In this document: piece after piece, positions 1-6,767 of the stretch
Layout of the letters: every line of letters starts with the position of its first letter
Numbering within the stretch: position 1 is the first letter of the stretch
From: Coriobacteriia bacterium
GTDB taxonomy: Bacteria > Actinomycetota > Coriobacteriia > WRKU01 > WQUG01
Length of the DNA stretch: 49,267 nt
Reading direction: 5' to 3'
NCBI GenBank assembly: GCA_009784345.1
Contig: WRBW01000005.1
Span: 1-49,267 of the forward strand
Notes under the pieces: model-generated
Database searches by the model: none
What the model was told of the DNA's origin: nothing
What the model saw: the letters and a program-made list of their open reading frames with translations, nothing else
Program-made: the position numbers and the translations under genes

Positions 1-21
1 CCAGCTTATTGAAAGGAAGAA

Positions 22-471
22 ATGATGCAGTGGTTTGAAATGTATGATGGCAGCTGCGAGCCGAGCAGCGAGGATGTGCTGGGCTTTGTTGACACAGCGC
101 TGTGGGATGAGCTGGTTCAGTATGCGGTCGACGCTTTCAAGGCGCGGCCCGTGCTCGAGTACAGCAAGTGCAAGATGGACGACGGGCTTTTTTTGGGCTG
201 GAACTTGAAGCTGAAGAAGTCGGGTAAGAATTTGTGCACGCTCTATCCGAAGCAGGGCTACTATCTGGCGCTGATTACGGTGGCGGCCAAAGATACGGAT
301 GAAGCTGACATCATGGCGCAGGATTTTTGCCCCTCGACGAAAGAGCTCTACGATAAGGTGGAGACTCACGCGCACTATGGCAAGATGCTGTGCCTTGAGG
401 TGCGCAGTGCAGAGGTTTTGGGAGATCTGAAGCGGCTCGTTGCCCTGCGTGCGACTACCGGAAAGCGGTAG
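22..471 (+). CDS. DUF3788 family protein
   Basis: A 149-residue soluble protein that I recognise as DUF3788-like. The middle part (MDDGLFLGWNLKLKKSGK) and the following LYPKQGYY stretch match the usual pattern of that family, whose function is unknown. Length is normal for the family. The start is the first of two adjacent ATG codons, 4 to 5 bases after a GAAAGGAAG ribosome binding site. There is no signal peptide or membrane segment. It is monocistronic here: the next gene is on the opposite strand and converges with it. The reading frame is certain; the family call is from memory. Confidence 0.75.
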   Translation: MMQWFEMYDGSCEPSSEDVLGFVDTALWDELVQYAVDAFKARPVLEYSKCKMDDGLFLGWNLKLKKSGKNLCTLYPKQGYYLALITVAAKDTDEADIMAQDFCPSTKELYDKVETHAHYGKMLCLEVRSAEVLGDLKRLVALRATTGKR

Positions 472-552
472 TGGGCACTGCAAGTGCGTTAATGTAATGA
501 CCATTAAGTTAATGTCTGTTAAAATAATCTTCACAAGCAAGCCCAATGCTAT

Positions 553-948
553 TCAGTAGCTCACTACAGATTCTGCGGGAATCCACCCCGTGACCCCCGT
601 CGCATTTCGCGCATAGAGCCAAGCATTCACAATCTCTCGAACTTCAAGCACATCACCTTGCTTAGCCACCAATTCCGTAGGATTGTAGTCACGCCGCAAG
701 GTGTCATCATCAACAAAACTCGCAGGCGCATAGGTCTGATGCCCTTCGATTACACAGGCATGCCAATGTAAAAAATGCTCATCTGCGACAGGATTCATCT
801 TCACCTTTGCGCCCATCAAAAAAGTGGGGAACTGGCCTTCTCCCTCATGTGCTTCAACCACTCTAACTTTCACGATCTTCCCCTCACAGTCATGCCTAAT
901 CTTCACGAACGATACACTTGGCAACCCAATAACATATGCTTCCAGCAA
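553..948 (-). CDS. Bacterial SH3-like domain protein
   Basis: A 131-residue protein with no signal peptide. The C-terminal half (about residues 75-131, ending in GVTGWIPAESVV) has the look of a bacterial SH3 domain: a basic-hydrophobic strand, LEVREIVNAWLYARN, then G-x-x-GWIP. The N-terminal half (VKIRHDCEGKIVKVRVVEAHEGEG) may be a second SH3-like or beta-barrel fold. Such domains bind peptides or cell-wall ligands, but without an export signal the role here is open. It lies downstream of the ATPase gene on the same strand, 119 bases away. That gap carries a degenerate piece of the dispersed motif (GTGTGGACGCA near 1042). Confidence 0.55.
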   Translation of the reverse strand: MLEAYVIGLPSVSFVKIRHDCEGKIVKVRVVEAHEGEGQFPTFLMGAKVKMNPVADEHFLHWHACVIEGHQTYAPASFVDDDTLRRDYNPTELVAKQGDVLEVREIVNAWLYARNATGVTGWIPAESVVSY

Positions 949-1067
949 GAATTAACTATATATATATCGGTGCTCAACGCCATCCCCCGAATCGCGCAAG
1001 GTGGGCGTCTCACACCGAGCGCCCTATCTGACTGGTGTGGACGCAGGTCACTTGTTACAGCAGACTT

Positions 1068-2288
1068 CTATTCAGAAATGTCGAGTAGCCAATCAATGGC
1101 ATTTTTTATTTCGATACCACCTTCGTAAGATGAACCATAATCCATTGTCAGCACTGTTTTTGGATAGCTATCATTTACCCGAAGAAGCGGAGTCAGCTCT
1201 CGGCTCAAGGTGGCACTATCCTGAACCGTTTGTGAAACCTGGTAGTATGCCCGCCTACCTGAATTTGTAGTAACGAAATCAATCTCTCTATCTTGTTGTT
1301 TGCCGATATTGATTTGACTGTTACGGCGGGCAAGCTCAAGATAGATGATGTTTTCGAGCCTTCTACCAACGTCGCCCTGACTTTTTCCCAAGAGCCAGTA
1401 GCGAAAGCTCAAATCAGCCAAATAGTACTTTTCGTGAGTCTTGAGATATGCCATACCTCGAAGATCAACGCGACCAACTTTGTACAAGAGATAGCTCTCA
1501 AGGAGAGAATACACAATTTCAGAGACATTTTGACGCGAAACATCCTTGTTGTCGCGCTCAAGACCTTCGGATATACGTCTCATTGAACTTACATTGCCAA
1601 TGTTGTCAGCCAAAAACGAAGCTGTTGCTTTAAGGGCTGGCACGTCTATTTTCGGCCTTCTTGTTGCAATGTCTTTCACTATGATTGAAGCATATACACC
1701 GTCAAGGTAAAGTGTGATTTCACGTTCCGTCTCAAGTGCTGTCACATAAGGCATTGCACCATAGGTCCGATAGCGCTCGAAGGCTGCTTCAAGGGTTGCC
1801 GGCTGCCAATCAGGAAGAATAGATGCATACTCTTTGAAGGAGAGTGGGTGTGCCTGAATTTCAATATATCTACCTGTGAGAAAAGTCGCAAGCTCCCCCG
1901 AAAGAAAGTATGCGTTTGAACCTGTCAGGTAGAGGTCAACGTCTTCCCGTACATTAAGGGCTGCTGCAACCTTTTCAAAACTCTCGAGGTTTTGAATCTC
2001 GTCGAGAAATACATAATTCATGCCATGAGGTGCCAGCTTTTGAACGACATACCTGTAGAATTCTCGCTGCTCTTGGGGGTACGCTTCCTCAAGACTCTCA
2101 AGATTAATAGATACAATGTTTTTTTCAGGCACCCCTGAATCTAAGAGTTCCTGCTGGAAGAGCTTCATAATGGTGGACTTTCCGCAGCGCCGCATTCCCG
2201 TAATGATCTTTATGAGGTCTCGATCTTTCCAAGCGTTAAGCCACTCCACATATTGGGGTCTCGCTATGATGTTTTGACGACTGACCAT
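1068..2288 (-). CDS. AAA ATPase with DUF4143 domain (copy 1)
   Basis: A 406-residue ATPase of the AAA_14/DUF4143 family. Walker A is GMRRCGKST (residues 31-39) and Walker B is FLDE (94-97). The sensor-like LTGSNAYFLSGELATFLTGR follows, and the C-terminal part holds the DUF4143 region with a D-x(n)-EIDFV motif like that of PD-(D/E)xK nucleases (REIDFVTTNSGRRAYYQVS). The family is common in anaerobes and gut bacteria; its function is unknown, and links to toxin-antitoxin or defence roles are only conjecture. I place the start at the ATG at 2288, five bases after AGAGGTGGG, not at the upstream ATG at 2312. The GTGGC/GCCAC inverted repeat just upstream may be its operator. This is one of three such genes in 7 kb, all diverged from each other. 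Confidence 0.85.
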   Translation of the reverse strand: MVSRQNIIARPQYVEWLNAWKDRDLIKIITGMRRCGKSTIMKLFQQELLDSGVPEKNIVSINLESLEEAYPQEQREFYRYVVQKLAPHGMNYVFLDEIQNLESFEKVAAALNVREDVDLYLTGSNAYFLSGELATFLTGRYIEIQAHPLSFKEYASILPDWQPATLEAAFERYRTYGAMPYVTALETEREITLYLDGVYASIIVKDIATRRPKIDVPALKATASFLADNIGNVSSMRRISEGLERDNKDVSRQNVSEIVYSLLESYLLYKVGRVDLRGMAYLKTHEKYYLADLSFRYWLLGKSQGDVGRRLENIIYLELARRNSQINIGKQQDREIDFVTTNSGRRAYYQVSQTVQDSATLSRELTPLLRVNDSYPKTVLTMDYGSSYEGGIEIKNAIDWLLDISE

Positions 2289-2334
2289 TTTCCCACCTCT
2301 TCGACTGAACAATCGGATAGGTGAATACTAACAT

Positions 2335-2356
2335 AGTGGCTAGAATTTATGCCACT
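2335..2356 (-). promoter_or_regulatory. Inverted repeat upstream of ATPase copy 1
   Basis: AGTGGC (2335-2340) and GCCACT (2351-2356) are perfect inverted arms around a 10-base AT-rich centre, about 50 bases upstream of the ATPase start. Position and symmetry fit an operator; no regulator is known. The other two DUF4143 ATPase genes in the window also have symmetrical or iterated upstream sites, each with a different sequence. Confidence 0.4.
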
Positions 2357-2404
2357 TTTTGTCATTTCGACAACTTTGGACTATTTTCGTGCCAAAAATT
2401 AAAT

Positions 2405-2462
2405 AGCGGCGGAGTGCGTCCAATCCAGTTAGTCACTGCTGGTGTGGACGCACTCCCCCGCT
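2405..2462 (-). terminator. Terminator made of two inverted motif copies
   Basis: AGCGGCGGAGTGCGTCCA (2405-2422) and TGGACGCACTCCCCCGCT (2445-2462) are complementary at 17 of 18 positions. The loop can fold again (CCAG/CTGG). Read on the minus strand the hairpin is followed by CTATTTAATTTTT and so can end transcription of the helicase gene; on the plus strand it is followed by TTTTT. Both arms are copies of the 15-bp dispersed motif. Inverted pairs of uptake sequences serve as terminators in Neisseria and Haemophilus in the same way. Confidence 0.75.
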
Positions 2463-2501
2463 TTTTCAGAAGTCCCCTGCCAGTCCGCCTTTTATGCAGA
2501 G

Positions 2502-3740
2502 CTATCTTCTGCGGCCGCGACCTCTGCCACCCCCGCCTTTTCTGTGAGAGAAGGGAACAGCTTTTTTCTTGACAGCTTTGCGGTCCTTTGCGGGCACAAT
2601 ACGCTCGGGGTTGTAGGCAAAACCTTTCAGATCCGACACCGGAATGACGGCTTTCGTCAGGTATTCGATGTCGCGAAAGGCAGAGATTTCTTCAGGCGCC
2701 ACAAAGGTGATGGCGTCGCCACTTTGGTCGGCGCGGCCCGTGCGGCCGATACGGTGCACGTAGTCTTCGGGCGTGACGGGCACGTCATAGTTGATGACCG
2801 TGTCGATGTTGTCGACGTGAATGCCGCGCGCCATGACGTCAGTCGTGACCAGAATGTCGATGCGATCCTTCATAAAGTCGCCCAGGGCACGGGTGCGCTG
2901 CGACTGGTTACGGTCGCCGTGAATCGCCTGATTCTTGATCTTGTTCTTGCCCAGAATGCGCGAGACCATGTCGGCCCGGCGCTTTGTGCGGGTAAAGACG
3001 AGCGTCTTGCCGGTTGACTTGCTTTCAAGTAGTGCTAGCAGCAGGTCAGCTTTTTGGTTGAAGACCACGGGCATGCAGGTCTCGGTTATCTGGCGTGCGG
3101 TTTCGCCCTTGCGTGCGATCTCGACAGTCACCGCACCCTTCATGTGCGTGCCGACGACTTTGTTTATTTCGCTGCCGATGGTCGCGCTGAACAGCAGCTT
3201 TTGCGAATCTGCCGGAATCATACCCAGGATCTTTTTCATAGGGGGCCAAAAGCCCATGTCCAGCATACGGTCAGCTTCATCAAGTACCAACACCTGAATC
3301 TGGCTCAAGTCGATGCGCTTGTCGTCAATCAGGTCGATGAGGCGACCAGGCGTTGCCACCAGCACATCTACGCCGCGCGCCAGACGCTCCAGCTGTGGCT
3401 TGTACTTGATACCACCCACGACGCTGCGCACCTTATACTGCGATGGCTGAGCCACCACGCGTGCCACCTTTTCCACCTGTGCGGCAAGCTCGCGCGTAGG
3501 CACAACAATCAGGGCATGGGGCACGGGGCGCTTGCGCGAAGCCCGCGTGATATTTTGCATCAGCGGCAGCACGTAGGCCGCCGTCTTACCCGTACCCGTT
3601 TGCGCACAGGCCACGACATGCTTGCCGTCAAGCGCAGGCGGAATCGAACCCTCCTGCACCGGCGTTGGCTCGCTGTATCCGAGGTCTGAAACGGCACGCA
3701 AAACCTGGCTGTTCAGACCCAATTCTTCAAATGTTTTCAT
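2502..3740 (-). CDS. DEAD-box ATP-dependent RNA helicase (RhlE-like)
   Basis: A 412-residue DEAD-box helicase that unwinds RNA with ATP, probably in ribosome assembly or RNA decay. The Q motif region is at residues 7-32, motif I is AQTGTGKT (46-53), motif Ia PTRELA, motif II DEAD (154-157) and motif III SAT. Motif VI is HRIGRTGR in the second RecA-like domain. The C-terminal tail is short and basic (GGGGRGRGRRR), as in RhlE proteins, with no DbpA-type RNA-binding domain. The start at 3740 follows AGAAAGAGACAT, a GA-rich binding site. It ends at the motif-built terminator. Family is sure; RhlE rather than CshA/DeaD is a judgement from the short tail. Confidence 0.9.
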   Translation of the reverse strand: MKTFEELGLNSQVLRAVSDLGYSEPTPVQEGSIPPALDGKHVVACAQTGTGKTAAYVLPLMQNITRASRKRPVPHALIVVPTRELAAQVEKVARVVAQPSQYKVRSVVGGIKYKPQLERLARGVDVLVATPGRLIDLIDDKRIDLSQIQVLVLDEADRMLDMGFWPPMKKILGMIPADSQKLLFSATIGSEINKVVGTHMKGAVTVEIARKGETARQITETCMPVVFNQKADLLLALLESKSTGKTLVFTRTKRRADMVSRILGKNKIKNQAIHGDRNQSQRTRALGDFMKDRIDILVTTDVMARGIHVDNIDTVINYDVPVTPEDYVHRIGRTGRADQSGDAITFVAPEEISAFRDIEYLTKAVIPVSDLKGFAYNPERIVPAKDRKAVKKKAVPFSHRKGGGGRGRGRRR

Positions 3741-4043
3741 ATGTCTCTTTCTGTAATGAGGGCTCTTTTGAGCATACTCTTAGTTGGTTCTGTAAGGGGT
3801 GTGCTCTGCTTGAAGGGCAGTAACGGGCGGAGTGCGCCCATGCCTCGAGCAAAGAAAGAGCGGGGAACCCCCGCTTTCAGTACATACCAGTATAGCACCT
3901 GCAGCCGAGCACCATCAGAGCTGCGGCAGATTCTGCTTGAGCCTCGGGTACAGAAAGCAAGTGAATGCACCATAAAACATGGTGCTAATACCATAATTTG
4001 TGGTTTCATGGCGGAGTGCGCCCATACCAGACACAGGGTAGTG
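3741..4043. repeat. Intergenic region with two motif variants and hairpins
   Basis: No gene seen in these 303 bases. GGCGGAGTGCGCCCA occurs twice (3826-3840 and 4010-4024), the dispersed motif with one change (T to C). Between them AGCGGGG/CCCCGCT (3859-3865 and 3869-3875) is a perfect 7-bp stem that on the minus strand is followed by CTTTCTTTG, a likely terminator for the TM2 gene. GCACCAT/ATGGTGC (3967-3985) is a further perfect 7-bp stem. The two motif copies are in the same orientation, so they do not pair with each other. Confidence 0.6.
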
Positions 4044-4628
4044 CTAGCCCTGAACGCTCATCCCTAAGACCATGACCATGAGGATATAGCCAAGCCACAG
4101 GGCAGATAGAATCCAGGGTAACTTGCTGGAAGGATTATAGCCCACAAGCTCGCGCCCCTCGCGGTCACGCATGCGACCCGTCAGGATTTGGAATAGGTCA
4201 TACAACCACCAGATCGTGAATCCACCATACGTAAAGAGCTTAAGCAGCCCCAGTCCCGGCTGTCTCAAATAGAACCTGTCAGCACCAAGCATTCCAAAAA
4301 GGAGCGCCCACAAAAAAGCGGGCCAGAATTTCTTCACTGGTGTAGGTCTTGCAGCGGGTACTGGCACAGGCGCTGGCACAGGAACTGGAGGTGCAGCAGC
4401 AACTGTCGTGGCAGCACCTACTGCATCATTATTGATGGTGATATTGATATGAGGGGCAGCTGCCTCTACCTGGCTGACCGCATCCCCGTGTATGGGACCT
4501 ACCTCAGACCGACACCAGGGACAAATCCCCGCGGGCACCACAGCTCCGCATCCCGGACAGCGATAAAGCTCTGCTGGCGCAGATCCACCGGCACCGACCG
4601 TTGTCCCACTTGCAGCATTCGAAGTCAT
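4044..4628 (-). CDS. TM2 domain membrane protein with N-terminal zinc ribbon
   Basis: A 194-residue membrane protein. The N-terminus carries a zinc-ribbon-like CPGCGAVV...ICPWC pair. A low-complexity linker rich in Pro, Val and Ala follows (VPVPAPVPVP). The C-terminal TM2 domain has the typical pattern FLWALLFGMLGADRFYL, GLLKLFTYGGFTIWWLYDL and a last hydrophobic segment. TM2 proteins are small membrane proteins of unknown function. The ATG at 4628 follows GAGGTGTGAC and is preferred to the ATG at 4640. The gene has its own terminator downstream. An iteron block lies about 110 bases upstream. Confidence 0.85.
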   Translation of the reverse strand: MTSNAASGTTVGAGGSAPAELYRCPGCGAVVPAGICPWCRSEVGPIHGDAVSQVEAAAPHINITINNDAVGAATTVAAAPPVPVPAPVPVPAARPTPVKKFWPAFLWALLFGMLGADRFYLRQPGLGLLKLFTYGGFTIWWLYDLFQILTGRMRDREGRELVGYNPSSKLPWILSALWLGYILMVMVLGMSVQG

Positions 4629-4740
4629 GTCACACCTCACTTTTAGCCCTGTAGTGCACGCACTGCCAAAAAAGTAACTACTACTTCAACATACCACAAG
4701 CCCCCGACACAGCATCTACGCCCCCCTCTATTGGACAAAT

Positions 4741-4800
4741 TACTCAATACGTTTCACTATTTACTCAATATATCGCACTATTTACTCAATAGACTTACAA
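4741..4800. promoter_or_regulatory. Three 21-bp iterons (TTACTCAATA type)
   Basis: TACTCAATA occurs at 4741, 4762 and 4783, a regular 21-bp period, with the spacers also similar (TTTCACTAT, ATCGCACTAT). A 21-bp period is two turns of the helix, so a protein could bind all three on one face. The block lies between the minus-strand TM2 gene and the plus-strand methyltransferase remnant. A similar block with the same period and a different word lies at 6475-6537. Confidence 0.55.
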
Positions 4801-4828
4801 TACGCGAAGTGCATTGGGGAAACTCGAC

Positions 4829-4861
4829 TTACTGCAGGACGGGTTGCCAGCACACACCAAG
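4829..4861 (-). pseudogene. Remnant: C-terminus of a VOC (PhnB-like) gene
   Basis: Read on the minus strand these 33 bases give FGVCWQPVLQ and a stop, the typical end of PhnB-like VOC proteins (FGVSWQ). The 28 bases at 4833-4860 recur exactly at 6556-6583, where more of the same gene survives. The two copies lie in the same orientation on either side of the methyltransferase remnant and ATPase copy 2, as left by a duplication or insertion. Confidence 0.55.
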
Positions 4862-4918
4862 CTAGACGCAGCGCAGGCACTGTGTTCTTATACATAAGAC
4901 TTTGAGGAGAGAACTACC

Positions 4919-5192
4919 TTGACGAACACTTTTTCAAATAACTTCATTAAATACGAAAAGAACCTCGCGCTACTGCAAGAAACCATGTGGGGGCCAAACG
5001 CTATCAGGCAAGCAGAAGAGCTGGCATCGCACTTCCCCCTCAAGCGAGCAAAAGTGTAACGACATCGCCTGGGAAGAATACCTCGCCATCCAGGACCCAA
5101 CTAGCGAAGATGGCAAATGGACCCTGGATATGATGGAGGCTGAAGCTGGCAAGTACTACAACACCATCCAGCTGGTCGCCAAAGTCCTCTAG
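4919..5192 (+). pseudogene. SAM-dependent methyltransferase remnant with internal deletion
   Basis: From a TTG at 4919, 10 bases after GAGGAG, the frame reads through MWGPNAIRQAEELASHFPLK, the classic N-terminus of a class I methyltransferase, and stops at 5057-5059 where the glycine-rich SAM site should follow. In another frame from about 5058 to 5192 the text NDIAWEEYLAIQDP then EAEAGKYYNTIQLVAKVL is the usual C-terminus of the same family. Some 450 bases of the middle, including the SAM-binding motif, are missing and the two ends are out of frame. It cannot encode an active enzyme. Confidence 0.75.
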
Positions 5193-5225
5193 CCAAACGC
5201 CAGCGAAATATCTGCGGCTTCCTCC

Positions 5226-6431
5226 TTAGGCCTCATAAAGCGAGAAAAGGGGATATTTACCCAAGAGGAAATCTTCGAGCGATCTCGACGAACCACCTAT
5301 TACCAGCGAATTGGCTTCTGGGTAACGTTTTTTGAAGGCCGCAACACCATCAAGCGATTTTACGCGCCCACTTTTCACCTCGATACAAGTCAACTGGTTA
5401 CCTTTTTTCAAAACGAAGTCAACTTCATTTCCGCGGTCACGCCAATACTGAACGGTAAAACCTTCTGATTTTGAGCGCGCAAGAAGATAAGCACCCACAG
5501 CACTTTCTACCAGATGCCCCTTCCAGGAAGGATCGCTTTCGAGCCGCCCACGCTGAGATGCTGTCGAAAAGCTCATGAGCGAAGTGTCAAAGGTCATAAA
5601 GCGCGGGGAGCTCTTTCGGCTTCTCACTAACTGAGGGCTGTATTTCTCAAGGCCGCACAGCATACCTGCCTTGCCCAGCAATTCCAAGTAGTGCGCAAGC
5701 GTTGCTGTGCTGCCAGCATCTTGAAGCTGTCCCATAATTTTCGTGAGCGATAATTCTTGAGCGGAATAACTCGTGCCGAGCAAAAACAGGGACCGCAGTA
5801 GTGCCGGTTTTTGAACGCTCTCCATCTGAAGTACATCAAGAGAGATTGTTGGTTCAACAATCGCATCTCGCATGAAATCCATCCATCGCTTGCCCTGCCC
5901 TATGAGACTTGCAGAGCCCGGATAGCCTCCGTAATAGAGAAAATCCTCAAGTGAGTACCCAAAGGCATCGCGGCATTCCTCGAAGCTCCAGTGGGTCGAG
6001 TAGAGAACTTCAAAGCGCCCCATAAGTGACTCATTCATTCCCTTCCGAAGCATCAGGGTTGATGAACCTGTGAGTACAACACGCAGATTAATATCATTGC
6101 GCGCGTCTTCATCCCACAACAGCTTTACATATGCAGACCAATTCTCTATCTTTTGAATTTCGTCAATAACAAGCAGTGCCCCTGTACCCCCGTCTGATTG
6201 CGGGCCAAGCGCTAAAGAGCGTGCCGCCGCCCACTCGCTCTTAATCCAGTCACCCGAAACCGCAAGCGGATCATCTGCACTTGCAAAGTAAACAACTTGC
6301 TGAGTTTTTGCCATAGCCTGTTCAACTGCGGTAGTCTTTCCCGTCTGACGAGGCCCAATTACTATTTGAATGAATTTGCGCGGCTCTTCTATGCGCCTTG
6401 CAAGTTCGCCCACCAGCTCACGTTGGTACAT
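5226..6431 (-). CDS. AAA ATPase with DUF4143 domain (copy 2)
   Basis: A 401-residue AAA_14/DUF4143 protein. Walker A is GPRQTGKTT (26-34), Walker B is VIDE (88-91), followed by VVLTGSSTLMLRKGMNESLMGR. The C-terminal region has YWRDRGNEVDFVLKKGNQLTCIEVKSG, with E-VDF and E-V-K spaced like a PD-(D/E)xK nuclease core. This subfamily is of unknown function. The ATG at 6431 stands 12 bases after an AAAGAGATAG stretch, a plausible binding site. It is the only complete gene between two copies of the VOC remnant, and a triple 21-bp iteron lies 44-106 bases upstream. It shares only the general fold with copies 1 and 3. Confidence 0.85.
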   Translation of the reverse strand: MYQRELVGELARRIEEPRKFIQIVIGPRQTGKTTAVEQAMAKTQQVVYFASADDPLAVSGDWIKSEWAAARSLALGPQSDGGTGALLVIDEIQKIENWSAYVKLLWDEDARNDINLRVVLTGSSTLMLRKGMNESLMGRFEVLYSTHWSFEECRDAFGYSLEDFLYYGGYPGSASLIGQGKRWMDFMRDAIVEPTISLDVLQMESVQKPALLRSLFLLGTSYSAQELSLTKIMGQLQDAGSTATLAHYLELLGKAGMLCGLEKYSPQLVRSRKSSPRFMTFDTSLMSFSTASQRGRLESDPSWKGHLVESAVGAYLLARSKSEGFTVQYWRDRGNEVDFVLKKGNQLTCIEVKSGRVKSLDGVAAFKKRYPEANSLVIGGSSRSLEDFLLGKYPLFSLYEA

Positions 6432-6474
6432 AACATTCCTATCTCTTTAAATGCTTACCACACAGTTATTCTAT

Positions 6475-6537
6475 TTTACTATTTGTGAAGTGTATTTTAC
6501 AAATTGCGAAATGAACTTTACTATTTGTAAAAAGTAT
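6475..6537. promoter_or_regulatory. Three 21-bp iterons upstream of ATPase copy 2
   Basis: The 63 bases divide exactly into three 21-bp units starting at 6475, 6496 and 6517, each opening with TTTAC. Units 1 and 3 begin TTTACTATTTGT; unit 2 begins TTTACAAATTGC, its centre partly inverted. They lie in the promoter region of the minus-strand ATPase gene, so an autoregulatory or repressor-binding role is likely. Period and position parallel the block at 4741-4800. Confidence 0.55.
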
Positions 6538-6551
6538 TGAGAAGCTTTACC

Positions 6552-6670
6552 TTATTGCAGGACGGGTTGCCAGCACACACCAAAGCAGTCGATAACCCAG
6601 GCGACTTTCTGGAACTGCATGAAAGGCTCTTCGTGCATCATGACGCTGCCGCCTTCTGAGAACTTGAACG
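6552..6670 (-). pseudogene. VOC family (PhnB-like) protein remnant
   Basis: On the minus strand this stretch reads FKFSEGGSVMMHEEPFMQ, then VAWVIDCFGVCWQPVLQ and a stop: the C-terminal third of a PhnB-like glyoxalase-fold (VOC) protein. No start or N-terminal half is found upstream, where the ATPase copy 3 operator begins instead. Its last 28 coding bases are duplicated at 4833-4860. It is a gene remnant and not expected to be functional. Confidence 0.6.
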
Positions 6671-6717
6671 GCCATCACATCCCAGCAAGAGTGTGAATCT
6701 TGACCGCTATCCAGCAT

Positions 6718-6754
6718 GTCTAGTAATATGGAATGCAACTCCATATTACTAGAC
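6718..6754. promoter_or_regulatory. Perfect 15-bp inverted repeat before ATPase copy 3
   Basis: GTCTAGTAATATGGA (6718-6732) and TCCATATTACTAGAC (6740-6754) are perfect inverted arms around ATGCAAC. The repeat ends one base before the AAGGA binding site of the ATPase gene at 6768. It could be a dimeric repressor operator over the promoter, or a leader hairpin that hides the ribosome binding site. There is no T-run, so it is not a terminator. Confidence 0.65.
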
Positions 6755-6767
6755 AAAGGATACTGCG

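Noticed and set aside
3641-3665. GGAATCGAACCCTCCTGCACC looks like the T-arm side of a tRNA.
   Set aside because: It lies in the helicase gene (Q motif region, VQEGSIPPALDG) and no cloverleaf can be drawn around it.
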